Assembly: GCA_963826105.1 (NCBI GenBank)
Contig: CAWGWA010000016.1
Location: 62,001-126,000, forward strand
DNA: 64,000 nt
Source of the DNA: WHTI01 sp963826105
GTDB taxonomy: Bacteria; Actinomycetota; CADDZG01; WHSQ01
Direction: 5' to 3'
Part shown: positions 1-9,131 of the stretch, piece by piece
Position numbering within the stretch: the first letter of the stretch is position 1
Layout: every line of letters begins with the position of its first letter
Translations under genes and position numbers: made by a program
The notes under the pieces: generated by a model
Told to the model about the DNA's origin: nothing
Database searches by the model: none
What the model saw: the letters and a program-made list of their open reading frames with translations, nothing else

Positions 1-682
1 CGCTGGTCGTGTCGATGGACACCTCTTTGGCGAGGTCGGCGAAAAGATCGTCGACCTCATCCGGGTTGGCCGCCGCCAGCTGATCCGAGATATCGATCGC
101 AGTCACGTTGTCCTCAACCAAGATATGGCTGGAACGAACCTGGGTGAACTCGTCGAGATGCTCTTCGTAGTACGCCTCGACCGTCGCCGGGTCCACCGTT
201 GTTTCGCCGGTCACGGCCTCGCGGATCTGACCTTCGAGCTCACTTTGATAGACGAACTTGCGGAGCGCCGGCAGGGTCAGACCCTGCTGGGCCAGGGCGT
301 CTTGGAAAGATGCCTCGTCCTCGAACTCGCCCTTGATCTCTTCGATGCGCGCCTCAACGTCGGCGTCCGTAACCGAGACATCGAGTGACTCCGCCTCCGG
401 CTCGAGGATCGCGATCCTGATCAGGAGGCCAAGGTAGTTGCGCTCGAACTCCTTGAGGACGGTGTCGCCAGCTCCGCCTGCGGTGGCGGCCTCGTAGGCG
501 GCCGAATCTCTGAACTCATCGACCGCGGCATCGACCTCCGAGGTGGGGATCTCCTTCCCTCCGACCACGGCAGCGGATGACTCGAAGAGACCTCCCTCGC
601 CGTCCCCCTCGTCGCTTCCGCAGGCGGTGGCGGTCAGCGCAACAGCAAGGGCCAGAACCACGACATATCTCAGAAGTTTCAT
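1..682 (-). CDS. SurA/PrsA-like peptidyl-prolyl isomerase lipoprotein (3' part missing)
   Basis: The reading frame starts at 682 and runs off the window edge, giving 227 residues without a stop. The N-terminus is a lipoprotein signal ending in LTATAC, so Cys21 would be the lipidated residue, followed by an acidic linker. Residues about 35-170 resemble the SurA N-terminal helical chaperone region. The stretch with YYEEHLDEF and RSSHILV is the usual entry into a PpiC/parvulin rotamase domain, which is cut off here. The family folds secreted proteins outside the membrane. The start overlaps the mfd stop as ATGA, so it is probably co-translated with mfd. Exact substrate unknown. Confidence 0.85.
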   Translation of the reverse strand, partial: MKLLRYVVVLALAVALTATACGSDEGDGEGGLFESSAAVVGGKEIPTSEVDAAVDEFRDSAAYEAATAGGAGDTVLKEFERNYLGLLIRIAILEPEAESLDVSVTDADVEARIEEIKGEFEDEASFQDALAQQGLTLPALRKFVYQSELEGQIREAVTGETTVDPATVEAYYEEHLDEFTQVRSSHILVEDNVTAIDISDQLAAANPDEVDDLFADLAKEVSIDTTS

Positions 683-3600
683 GGCGCCGAGGTTAACTGC
701 TGCAGGAGGTCGGTCAGCCACACCACGACGCCTTCGGCCGGAAGCTCTCGCTCGGGGATCAACAGGGTCTGGGTCGCGTGGCGGTAGGAGGCGGCCGGGA
801 GGATGCGCTGGAGCCTGATCTCCTTCGAGTCCTCGAGTTCGATCGGCTTGATCCTGAGCTTGCCGGCGACCGTTGCCGCTTCGGCGATCCCGTTGTCCTT
901 GAGGAGCCGGCGCAAACCGGCGACCTCAAAGAGCGACTCGACGGGGCCCGGGAGTGGGGTTCCATAACGGTCTTCGAGTTCTGAGCGGACCTCGGCGAAG
1001 TCCTCGGCGTCTTTAGCCGAGGCGATCCGCCGGTACGCCTCGAGGCGCAGGTTCTCGTCGGCCACGTATCCCTTCGGGATGAACGCATCAAGGGGAAGAT
1101 CGATACGGACTTCGGCGTCTTCCTTCCACGACGTTTCCTCACCCTTGAGTTCTCCAAAGGCAGATGCCATGAGCTTCACGTACAGGTCGAACCCGATCTC
1201 CGCGATCTGCCCCGACTGCTCGGCCCCGAGCAGGTTGCCCGCCCCTCTGATCTCGAGGTCACGCATCGCAATGCGGAAACCGGAACCGAGTCCGGTGTGC
1301 TCCGAGATCGTCTTCAGTCGCTCGTGTGCGTCCTCCGTCAGTGAACGATCCCGAGGGAAGAAGAGGTAGGCGTAAGCGCGCTCGTGGGCCCGGCCGACGC
1401 GACCACGAAGCTGATACATCTGGGACAGCCCGAGGAGATCGGCCCGTTCGACGATCAGGGTGTTCACCGTCGGCATGTCGAGACCGCTTTCGACGATCGT
1501 CGTGCAGACCAGCACGTTGGTCTTCGCGTCACCGAAGTCGAGCATCGCCTTCTCGAGCCCGTGCTCGTCCATCTGGCCGTGAGCGATCCCCACCTTGGCA
1601 TCGGGCACCAGCTTCTGGATGTTGCGCGCGGCAGCCTGGATGGTGTCCACACGGTTGTGCACGTAGAAGACCTGGCCATCACGCAATAGCTCGCGCCGGA
1701 TCGATGAGATCACGGTCTCCTCGTCGAACTCACCCACGTAGGTCATCACCGGGTGGCGGTTCTCCGGCGGGGTGTCGACGATCGACAGGTTGCGGATACC
1801 CGACATCGCCATCTCTAAGGTGCGCGGGATCGGCGTCGCCGTCAGGGTGAGGACGTCGACGCTCGCCCTCAGGTGCTTGAGGCGCTCCTTGTGTTCGACC
1901 CCGAAACGCTGCTCCTCATCGACGACCACCAGCCCGAGGTCCGAGAACTTGATGTCCTTCGACAACAGACGATGGGTGCCTACTACGACATCGACCTTGC
2001 CGGCGGCGAGATCGTCGACCACCTTCTTCGCCTCGGCTGCGGTCAGGAAACGAGACAGCATCTCGACCCGAACGGGGAAACCGCGGAAGCGTTCCACGAA
2101 GGTCGAGTGGTGCTGCTGAGCGAGGATCGTGGTCGGAACCAGAACCACGACCTGCTTGCCCGCGGCCACGGCCTTGAACGCCGCCCGCACCGCGATCTCG
2201 GTCTTCCCGTATCCCACATCGCCGCACACGAGGCGATCCATCGGCGAGTCGGTCTCCATGTCGTCCTTGACCTCGTCGATGGCACGGAGCTGGTCGGGCG
2301 TCTCTTCGTAGGGGAACGCGTCCTCGAGCTCCCGTTGCCACGGGGTATCAGCAGGGAATGGGAATCCCTTGGCGTGCATGCGCTCGGCATAGAGCTTCAC
2401 CAGTTCTTGAGCGACCTCGCGCACCCTTCGGCGCACCCTGCTCTTGGTCTTGGACCATTCCGCGGACCCGAGCCGCGAGATCTTCGGCGCCTCGCCCCCG
2501 ATGTACTTCGAGACGACATCGACCTGGTCGCTCGGCACGTAGAGCTTGTCGCCCTTGAGGTATTCGATGATGAGGTACTCGCGATGAACCCCGAGCAGGT
2601 CACGCTCGACCATCCCGCGGTAGTGCCCGATCCCGTGAACCTCGTGGACGACCAGATCCCCGGCGGCGAGATCGAGGGGGCCGGTTGACTCCCGCTTGCG
2701 TCCTGCGATCCGGCGACGGTGCGCTCCCGAGCGCCGGCCGGTGAGATCGGATTCGGCGACGAGCGCAAGCTTCGCCCACGGGAGCACGAAACCGCGGCCG
2801 AGTTCGGCGACGACGAGGGTCCCGCCTGGAGAGGAATCGGGCCCTGGGGCGACGTCGCTCACCTCGAACGGGATACCCGACGCCCTGAGGTTCCGTTGCA
2901 GGGTCTCGGACGTCTCGCTCAGGGACGCGGCGACCACCGCCCGATAACCGTCGCGGATGAGATCGCCCAGGCGCGCGACCAACTGCTCGGGCTTGCCCGC
3001 GGTCGCGGTCCACGTCTCGACCGGAAGCACTTCCGATGACTGCTCCTGGAACGACGTCAGCATGGTCACGTTCGTGACGTCCGCCAGGATGTCGTCCAGG
3101 GAGGCGAAGTGATCGTCGACCAGCCCCGAGATCTGCTTCCACTCGTCGACCTGGTCGAGGATCTCTGCCGCTCGATCGCCCACGCGCTTGGGCTCGAGGA
3201 CGACGACCGGCGACTCGTCGGGCAGGAACGCGGTCAGCGGTTCGAGTCCACCTGAGATCTGCGCGAGCAAACGCTCGGCGCCGGGCTCCACGATGCCCTC
3301 GGCCAGCGCCGCCAGCGCGGGATCGTCGTTCGTCTCCGCAAGTTCGGCAGCGCGCTCGCGCGTAGCGGCGTCGCCGCGCAGCTCCCGGCTCGGCGCGACC
3401 TCGAGGTGAGTGATCTCCTCGAGGCTCCGTTGCGACGCAAGGGCGAATTGCCGCACCGATGTGACCTCGTCACCCCAGAGCTCGAGCCGCACGGGACGTT
3501 CCTCGGACGGTGGAAAGATGTCGACGATCCCACCCCGCACCGCGAACTCCCCGCGCCGTTCGACGATGTAGTTGCGCTCGTACCCGATCTCGACGAGCGT

Positions 3601-4056
3601 CCCGGTCAGGTCGTCGAGGTCAACGACGGTGCCCTTCGTGAGATCGAGCGTCCGCACCTCCGGGGGCCTGGCCACGAGTTGGGTCGCTCCCTGCGCCGAT
3701 GCGACGACCACGAACGCTTGCTTCTCGCGCAAGCGAGCCAGGACGTTGAGCCTCCGCCCCATGGTTTCTACGCTCGGCGATAGCGGTTCCCCCGGGAGCA
3801 CCTCCCAGCCGGGAAAGACCTCGGCCCCATCCCGCCCGAGGAACGCCTGGACGTCCCGGGCCAGGTGCTCCGCCTCCTCGCTCCGAGCTACCACTGCGAG
3901 GACCGGCACGCCGAGATGCCTCACCAACGAAGCCAGGATGAAGGGGCGTGCCGCGTCCGGAACCGTGATCGGGGCGCGCTCCGCCGCGAGCGCACGCACG
4001 CGCTCGTCGGGTAGAAGATCCAACAACGGAGCTAACGGAGCTACTTCAGACACCAC
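679..4056 (-). CDS. mfd: Transcription-repair coupling factor Mfd
   Basis: A 1125-residue protein of normal Mfd length. It has the UvrB-like N-terminal module, a CarD-like RNA polymerase interaction region (DLVVHEVHGIGHYRGM), then an SF2 translocase with Walker A GDVGYGKTE near residue 611, the DEEQ box near residue 710 and the helicase motif QLRGRVGRAHERAY, and a C-terminal TRCF domain. Mfd removes stalled RNA polymerase from DNA lesions and recruits UvrA. It lies downstream of pth on the same strand with a 21-base gap, and its stop overlaps the start of the foldase gene by four bases. Confidence 0.98.
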   Translation of the reverse strand: MVSEVAPLAPLLDLLPDERVRALAAERAPITVPDAARPFILASLVRHLGVPVLAVVARSEEAEHLARDVQAFLGRDGAEVFPGWEVLPGEPLSPSVETMGRRLNVLARLREKQAFVVVASAQGATQLVARPPEVRTLDLTKGTVVDLDDLTGTLVEIGYERNYIVERRGEFAVRGGIVDIFPPSEERPVRLELWGDEVTSVRQFALASQRSLEEITHLEVAPSRELRGDAATRERAAELAETNDDPALAALAEGIVEPGAERLLAQISGGLEPLTAFLPDESPVVVLEPKRVGDRAAEILDQVDEWKQISGLVDDHFASLDDILADVTNVTMLTSFQEQSSEVLPVETWTATAGKPEQLVARLGDLIRDGYRAVVAASLSETSETLQRNLRASGIPFEVSDVAPGPDSSPGGTLVVAELGRGFVLPWAKLALVAESDLTGRRSGAHRRRIAGRKRESTGPLDLAAGDLVVHEVHGIGHYRGMVERDLLGVHREYLIIEYLKGDKLYVPSDQVDVVSKYIGGEAPKISRLGSAEWSKTKSRVRRRVREVAQELVKLYAERMHAKGFPFPADTPWQRELEDAFPYEETPDQLRAIDEVKDDMETDSPMDRLVCGDVGYGKTEIAVRAAFKAVAAGKQVVVLVPTTILAQQHHSTFVERFRGFPVRVEMLSRFLTAAEAKKVVDDLAAGKVDVVVGTHRLLSKDIKFSDLGLVVVDEEQRFGVEHKERLKHLRASVDVLTLTATPIPRTLEMAMSGIRNLSIVDTPPENRHPVMTYVGEFDEETVISSIRRELLRDGQVFYVHNRVDTIQAAARNIQKLVPDAKVGIAHGQMDEHGLEKAMLDFGDAKTNVLVCTTIVESGLDMPTVNTLIVERADLLGLSQMYQLRGRVGRAHERAYAYLFFPRDRSLTEDAHERLKTISEHTGLGSGFRIAMRDLEIRGAGNLLGAEQSGQIAEIGFDLYVKLMASAFGELKGEETSWKEDAEVRIDLPLDAFIPKGYVADENLRLEAYRRIASAKDAEDFAEVRSELEDRYGTPLPGPVESLFEVAGLRRLLKDNGIAEAATVAGKLRIKPIELEDSKEIRLQRILPAASYRHATQTLLIPERELPAEGVVVWLTDLLQQLTSAP

Positions 4057-4077
4057 TTCTCACGATCCTACCGGCGG

Positions 4078-4680
4078 TTACTTGGGGCGAGTGTTGATCG
4101 AGTTCATCGCGCGTTCGGGACCGTCGTTCAGGATGGCTTCGACCGCGTCCGCGGCAGCCGAGATGATGTCCGGCAGCTCCTTGCGTTCGGTTCCGCTGAA
4201 TTCGTTGAGGACGTAGTCGATCGCATCGCCCGCACCGCGGGGACGGGAGACACCGACGCGTACCCGGATGAAATCCTTGGTCCCGAGGTGTTGGGCGACC
4301 GACTTAACGCCGTTGTGGCCCGCGGTGCCGCCACCGGGTTTGATCCGCACTTCGCCGAAGGGGACGTCGAGTTCGTCGTGCACGACGATCAACCGTTCGG
4401 GGGGTGTCTTGAAGAACTTGCGCAAGGCCCCCAGGGGCCGACCGGACTCATTCATGTACGAAGAGAGCCGAGCGAGAACAACCTTCTCGCCCGCGATCTC
4501 GCATTCCGCGATGGCCGCGCCGCTCTTGTGGTTCTTAAGCGTTCGCCCGGTTCTCTCGAGGAGCTCGCGGAGCACCATCACGCCCGCGTTATGGCGCGTG
4601 CGCTCGTACTTGGGTCCCGGATTGCCGAGGCCGACGATGATCCATCGGTCTCCGGCCTCCGAACGGCCGAACAGTCCCAC
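4078..4680 (-). CDS. pth: Peptidyl-tRNA hydrolase
   Basis: A 200-residue protein matching bacterial Pth. The N-terminus carries GLGNPGPKYERTRHNAG with the catalytic His and substrate-binding Asn, followed by VVHDELDVPFG with the catalytic Asp and GGTAGHNG. It releases tRNA from prematurely dropped peptidyl-tRNA in the cytosol. It sits between rplY and mfd on the same strand, the classic rplY-pth-mfd order, with short gaps of 21 bases on each side. The frame is intact and the length normal. Confidence 0.97.
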   Translation of the reverse strand: MGLFGRSEAGDRWIIVGLGNPGPKYERTRHNAGVMVLRELLERTGRTLKNHKSGAAIAECEIAGEKVVLARLSSYMNESGRPLGALRKFFKTPPERLIVVHDELDVPFGEVRIKPGGGTAGHNGVKSVAQHLGTKDFIRVRVGVSRPRGAGDAIDYVLNEFSGTERKELPDIISAAADAVEAILNDGPERAMNSINTRPK

Positions 4681-4701
4681 GCGAGAAGCCGGGGAGAGGG
4701 A

Positions 4702-5418
4702 CTAGCCCTCGTCCTCGGACTCGCCTTCGGCGGCCGGAGCGGCTTCTCCCTCGGGAGCCGCCTCGCCCTCGGCGGGAGCTTCCGCCTCGGCCGCGGCGAT
4801 CGCCTCGTCGGTCTCTTCCTGGACGACCCCGGCGTCGGCCTCCATCGCCTCGAGCTCCTCCTCGGAGATCGGCTGGGCGACGAGCGCAACGATCGTGGAC
4901 GGGTCGTTGAGGATCTCGTAGTTCGCTCCGGCGGCAAGCTCCTCCACGCGGAGAGACTCGCCGATCGCCAGGTTCGAGACATCCGCATCGATGGACTGCG
5001 GCACGTCGGTCGGCAGACACCTGACGTGAACCGAGAACAACGGCTGCTCGAGAGCACCGCCCTCCTTGGCCCCTATGGACTCTCCAACCAGGTGGACCGG
5101 CACCTCGACCTCGATCGCGGTCTTACGGTCGATCTTGACGAAGTCGGCATGCAGCAAGGTCCCGCGCACGGGGTCCCGTTGAAGTTCTCTGGTGAGAGCA
5201 AGGGTGGTGTCGCCATCGACCTCGATGTCGAGAAGGACGTTCATCCCCGCATCCGTCTTGAGAGCGGTCACGAACTCACGCCTGTCGACGGCGATCGCGA
5301 CGGGCTCCATGCCACGCCCGTAAAGGACGCCGGGCACCTGGCCTGAGGCGCGCACCTTTCGGGCATTGCCTTTGCCCGTGTCATCTCTCTTCGTTGCGGC
5401 CAGCTTGACCTCAGCCAT
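4702..5418 (-). CDS. rplY: 50S ribosomal protein L25/general stress protein Ctc
   Basis: A 238-residue CTC-type L25. The N-terminal L25 barrel begins MAEVKLAATKRDDTGKGNAR and is followed by the TL5 C-terminal beta domain and a long Glu/Ala/Gly tail with little predicted structure. L25 binds 5S rRNA. I chose the ATG at 5418 because GGAGGG lies six bases upstream. The frame extends upstream to 5469, but that stretch has no ribosome binding site and no family similarity. It follows prs on the same strand after a 199-base spacer. Confidence 0.95.
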   Translation of the reverse strand: MAEVKLAATKRDDTGKGNARKVRASGQVPGVLYGRGMEPVAIAVDRREFVTALKTDAGMNVLLDIEVDGDTTLALTRELQRDPVRGTLLHADFVKIDRKTAIEVEVPVHLVGESIGAKEGGALEQPLFSVHVRCLPTDVPQSIDADVSNLAIGESLRVEELAAGANYEILNDPSTIVALVAQPISEEELEAMEADAGVVQEETDEAIAAAEAEAPAEGEAAPEGEAAPAAEGESEDEG

Positions 5419-5617
5419 CGGAACCCTCCGGGTGTCGTTCGGTTGTCTGTTCGGCCCGCGCTCGGCCATTCCCTATCGAGCCATGGAGCGGCAGTCGCGA
5501 GGAACCCCGCCGCAGGGGCGAGGCAGGCGACCATTATGGCCCCTCAGGCGGGTCCCCTCAACCCGGGGGTGGGCGGGGGAGCTGATTGGGACCTGAAAGG
5601 CCCTTGAGAAGGTCGAC

Positions 5618-6607
5618 CTAGGGCTGGTTCTTATCGTGGAAGAGCTCGGAGACCGACCCCTCCTCGAAGACCGCCTTGATGGCCTCGGCGATGATCGGGG
5701 CGATCGACAGGACCGTGATCTTGTCGATCTCCTTTTCCGGGGGGAGCGGGAGGGTGCTGGTCACGACCAGCTGCTTGAGGGCCGAGTTCTTGATCCGGTC
5801 GGTCGCCGGGTCCGAGAGGACGGGGTGGGTGGCGGCGGCATAGACCTCAGTCGCCCCGGCCTTCAGGAGGGCATCGCACCCGTGGGTCAGGGTGCCCGCC
5901 GTGTCGACCATGTCGTCGACGACAACACAGGTCCTGCCCTCGACGTCACCGACCACGGCGAGGGTTTCGGTCGCGTTCCGAACATCACGGCGACGACGCT
6001 TGTGGAGGAAGGCCACCGGTGCCGTCAGCCCGTACATCTCGTTCAGGTACTGGCCCCATTTGTCGGCAAGGCGGACGCCGCCCGCGTCCGGGGACACGAT
6101 CACGAAGTCGTCCTTGAGTTCCTTGGCGAAGTAGTCGGCCAGCAGCGGCAGAGCGGTGAGGTGGTCGAACGGCGCATTGAAGAACCCCTGGATCTGACCG
6201 GCATGAAGGTCGACCGACAGGATCCGGTCGGTACCCGCCGACTCGTAGAAGTCGGCCATCAGCCGAGCGGTGATGGGCTCACGTCCGCGCGCTTTACGGT
6301 CCTGCCGCGCGTATGGGTAGAACGGAGCCACCGCTGTGATGCGCTTGGCCGATGCGCGCTTCAGCGCGTCGATCATGATGAAGTGCTGCATCACGCTGTG
6401 GTCAACGGGGTCGGTGATCGTCTGGATCACGAACGCGTCACAACCGCGAACTGACTCGGAGAATCGAACGTAGGTCGAGGAATCGGCGAACGACGAAATC
6501 TCGACCTCACCCAGCTTCATCCCCAGACAGGTAGCCACTTCTTCGGCGAGCTGCGGGTGGACCGTCCCCGAGAAGATCATGAGGTGTTTGTTGGTGGGCA
6601 GCTGCAC
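5618..6607 (-). CDS. prs: Ribose-phosphate pyrophosphokinase
   Basis: A 329-residue class I PRPP synthetase, making PRPP from ribose 5-phosphate and ATP for nucleotide, His and Trp synthesis. Visible signatures are FADSSTYVRF, the flexible-loop PYARQDRKARGREP and the PRPP-binding VVVDDMVDTAGTLTHG. The start is GTG at 6607, preceded by GGGAGG. A 7-bp hairpin sits just above that site. It is downstream of glmU on the same strand, the usual actinobacterial pairing of cell-wall precursor and nucleotide genes. Confidence 0.97.
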   Translation of the reverse strand: MQLPTNKHLMIFSGTVHPQLAEEVATCLGMKLGEVEISSFADSSTYVRFSESVRGCDAFVIQTITDPVDHSVMQHFIMIDALKRASAKRITAVAPFYPYARQDRKARGREPITARLMADFYESAGTDRILSVDLHAGQIQGFFNAPFDHLTALPLLADYFAKELKDDFVIVSPDAGGVRLADKWGQYLNEMYGLTAPVAFLHKRRRRDVRNATETLAVVGDVEGRTCVVVDDMVDTAGTLTHGCDALLKAGATEVYAAATHPVLSDPATDRIKNSALKQLVVTSTLPLPPEKEIDKITVLSIAPIIAEAIKAVFEEGSVSELFHDKNQP

Positions 6608-6624
6608 TGTTCAATCCCTCCCGA

Positions 6625-6644
6625 GGGCTCCCGATGAGGAGCCC
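6625..6644 (-). other. Short hairpin upstream of the prs ribosome binding site
   Basis: GGGCTCC at 6625-6631 pairs with GGAGCCC at 6638-6644 around a six-base loop. It lies between the glmU stop (6691) and the prs start (6607), directly before the GGGAGG of prs. There is no U-tract on either strand, so it is not a standard terminator. It might stabilise the prs message or separate it from glmU. Function is a guess. Confidence 0.35.
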
Positions 6645-6690
6645 GTACGTTCCCTTGATCGATCCGCTAGCCGTACGCCTCCATTGTCGC

Positions 6691-8089
6691 CTATCCGGGC
6701 GACGGTTTCTTCTTCTTGCGGTTGCCTTTCCCTTCGAGGATCCGGGCCGGCACGCCCACCGCGAGTGCTCCATCCGGGACATCGTCACGAACCACCGAGC
6801 CCGCCCCTGTGGCTGCGCCCTTCCCGATCCGCACAGGAGCCACCAGCATCGTGTCCGAGGAGATGTACGCGTCGTCCTCGATCACCGTCTTGTGTTTCGC
6901 GACGCCGTCCCAGTTGCACGTGATGGTCCCGGCCCCCACGTTCACGTTCTCACCGATCTCGGCGTCTCCGAGATAAGCGAGGTGCGGAGCCTTGCTACCG
7001 CGACCCATGGTGGTCTTCTTGGTTTCGACGAACGTGCCGATGTGGACCCCTTCCCCCAGGACAGTTCCCGGACGGAGAGAGGCGTACGGCCCCACGCTCA
7101 CCGAAGGCCCGACCGTCGAGTCCCGCACCACCGAAAAGGTGACGGTTGCTCCGGGACCGATCTCGGAATCGATTATGCGCGTCTGCGGTCCGACCTCGGC
7201 CCCCGAACGGATCACAGTGGAACCTTCGAGGAACGTCATGGGGAGGATCGTCGAATCCGGCTCAATGACCACGGTGGGATCGATATAGGTGGTCTGCGGA
7301 TCGACGATCGTGACACCGTCGGCCATCAGGTCCTCGCAGGCACGTTCCCGAAGCAGCCGCCCCGCGGTACTCAGTTGCGCGCGGTTGTTCACCCCGGAGG
7401 TCTCGACCGCGTCGGTCTTGTGCGCGACGACCGCCAACCCCTCGGCGCGCAGGAGACCGATCACATCGGTCACGTAGAACTCGCCCTGTGCGTTCGAGTC
7501 ATCCAGCTTCGGGAGCATCGAGGCCAGCGCTTCGCCATCGAAGACATACACGCCCGCGTTCATCTCGTGAAGAGCGAGCTCCTCCTCGGTTGCGTCTCCA
7601 TGTTCGACGATGCGCTCGACCGAACTCCCCGCACCACGAACCACTCGCCCGTAGCCGGTTGGATCGTCGAGGTCGGCGGTGAGAAGGGTCGCCGCCGCTC
7701 CCGAGGAGAGATGCAATTCGAACAGCGCGTTCAAGGTCTCGGTGCTCAGGAGGGGGGCGTCTCCGGGGACCACCATGACGGTGCCGGGGGCGTCTCCGAG
7801 GTCCTCCAGCGCGACCCTCACCGCGTCCCCGGTCCCGCGCGGTGGATCCTGGATGGCGAAGCCAACCGAGCCGAAGTCCGGCGACTCGTCGGATCTTCAG
7901 AAGCTCGTCGATCCTCGGCGAGACAACCGCCACAACCCCCTCGAGACGCAATGGCTCGAGAGCGGCGATGACGTGACCGAGCAGCGGACGCCCGGCAACG
8001 CGATGGAGGACCTTGGGCAGCGACGATCGCAGGCGCTTACCGTCCCCCGCGGCCAGAACGATCGCGGTCCGCTTGCCTGAGCCCTTCAC
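6691..8089 (-). pseudogene. glmU: GlmU, bifunctional UDP-GlcNAc pyrophosphorylase/GlcN-1-P acetyltransferase, frameshifted
   Basis: Two overlapping frames together make one GlmU. The first, from GTG 8089 with AAAGGTGG upstream, encodes the nucleotidyltransferase start AIVLAAGDGKRLRSSLPKVL and loses similarity after DELLK near 7897. The second resumes at about 7890 with PDFGSVGFAIQDPPRGTGDAV and continues through the sugar-phosphate domain and the left-handed beta-helix hexapeptide repeats to the stop at 6691. The span is 1399 bases, one more than a multiple of three, so a single inserted base between about 7880 and 7899 explains the break. Repaired, it would be about 465 residues, normal for GlmU. 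GlmU is normally essential for peptidoglycan precursors, so an assembly error is more likely than true decay. Confidence 0.9.
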
Positions 8090-8137
8090 TCGAACCACCT
8101 TTCCCTTACAGGATCGCTGGTGCATACATACGTCGCG

Positions 8138-8209
8138 CTGCCCCGCCAGGACTCGAACCTGGACTTAGGGAACCAAAGTCCCTCGGGCTGCCACTTACCC
8201 CACGGGGCA
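8138..8209 (-). tRNA. tRNA-Gln (anticodon TTG)
   Basis: A 72-nucleotide cloverleaf on the minus strand. The acceptor TGCCCCG pairs with CGGGGCA, the D arm is GGGT/GCCC, and the anticodon stem AGGGA/TCCCT carries loop CTTTGGT, giving anticodon TTG. The T arm is CCAGG/CCTGG with loop TTCGAGT. CCA is not encoded. It lies between ispE and glmU, transcribed with them. Confidence 0.96.
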
Positions 8210-8219
8210 TCATCTTCTT

Positions 8220-9131
8220 CTACCGCCGGTCTCCCGACCCTTCAGAGTTTAGGCGTTCAAGGCACGTCGGCCGGGAGTTGATCACCAGGACCCGATCGAA
8301 GTCGCCCTCAACCTGTGCAGCGATGACCTCAGCGTGGGCCCGATCGCTCGCGACCCCATACAGCGTGGGGCCGCTGCCCGACAGGATGGCTCCGAGCGCA
8401 CCTGCATCGAACAACGCCTGCTTCTTGCTTCGTAGCTCGGGGACCATCGAGAATGCAGCCGACTCGAGGTCGTTGTGAAGGAGGCCGGCGATCTCGGCTT
8501 CGGTCCCGCCACCTAGGGCCAACACGAGGGGGGCGCTACCGAGACGCGTCGGAGACTCCGCTTCATCCCATCGCTCATACACATCCCTTGTCGAAAGATG
8601 GGTCGAGGTGAGTCCGAGGACGAACCACATCTCTGGGGGCGCCGGCAACCTCGTGAGCTTCTCGCCGCGGCCGGTGCCGAGAACCGTGCCGCCCCCGATG
8701 CAATAGGGAACATCGGAGCCGAGCTGGCCCGCGATCTCGAGGAGCCGAGGCTCGTCGTATCCGGCCTCCCACAACTCATTGAGGAGGACGAGAACCCCCG
8801 CGGCGTTACCGCTTCCCCCCCCGAGCCCGGCCCCCATCGGGATCCGCTTGGTGATCTCGATCCTCACCCCCGAGCTGCGTCCGCCCAGTTCCTCCAGTCG
8901 GCGTGCCGAGCTCCATACGAGGTTGTCCTCCATCGCCGGCAGGTCCCCGTTCAGCGGTGGTTCGAGCACCATGTCAACGTCGATCGTTCCGGTCTCGGTC
9001 GGTGTGATCACAATCGTGTCGGCAAGCCCGATCCCATGGAAGACCGTTTCGATCTCGTGGTATCCGTCCGGTCTCTTGCCGACCACCCTGAGGAAGAGGT
9101 TCAACTTGGCGTTGGTGCGTGCCCTGATCAA
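8220..9131 (-). CDS. ispE: 4-diphosphocytidyl-2-C-methyl-D-erythritol kinase
   Basis: A GHMP kinase of 303 residues in the MEP isoprenoid pathway, phosphorylating CDP-methylerythritol. It has the N-terminal TNAKLNLFLRVVGKRPDGYH and the ATP loop IPMGAGLGGGSGNAAG, plus a C-terminal LSGSGPTLYG glycine-rich motif. I chose TTG at 9131, which overlaps the ksgA stop as TTGA. The open frame continues upstream to 9227, but that part is a shifted reading of ksgA. The ksgA-ispE order is conserved in actinobacteria. Confidence 0.94.
   Translation of the reverse strand: MIRARTNAKLNLFLRVVGKRPDGYHEIETVFHGIGLADTIVITPTETGTIDVDMVLEPPLNGDLPAMEDNLVWSSARRLEELGGRSSGVRIEITKRIPMGAGLGGGSGNAAGVLVLLNELWEAGYDEPRLLEIAGQLGSDVPYCIGGGTVLGTGRGEKLTRLPAPPEMWFVLGLTSTHLSTRDVYERWDEAESPTRLGSAPLVLALGGGTEAEIAGLLHNDLESAAFSMVPELRSKKQALFDAGALGAILSGSGPTLYGVASDRAHAEVIAAQVEGDFDRVLVINSRPTCLERLNSEGSGDRR

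Noticed and set aside
7880..7900. Programmed frameshifting in glmU
   Set aside because: No slippery heptamer or downstream structure is evident, and no other GlmU is known to need it.
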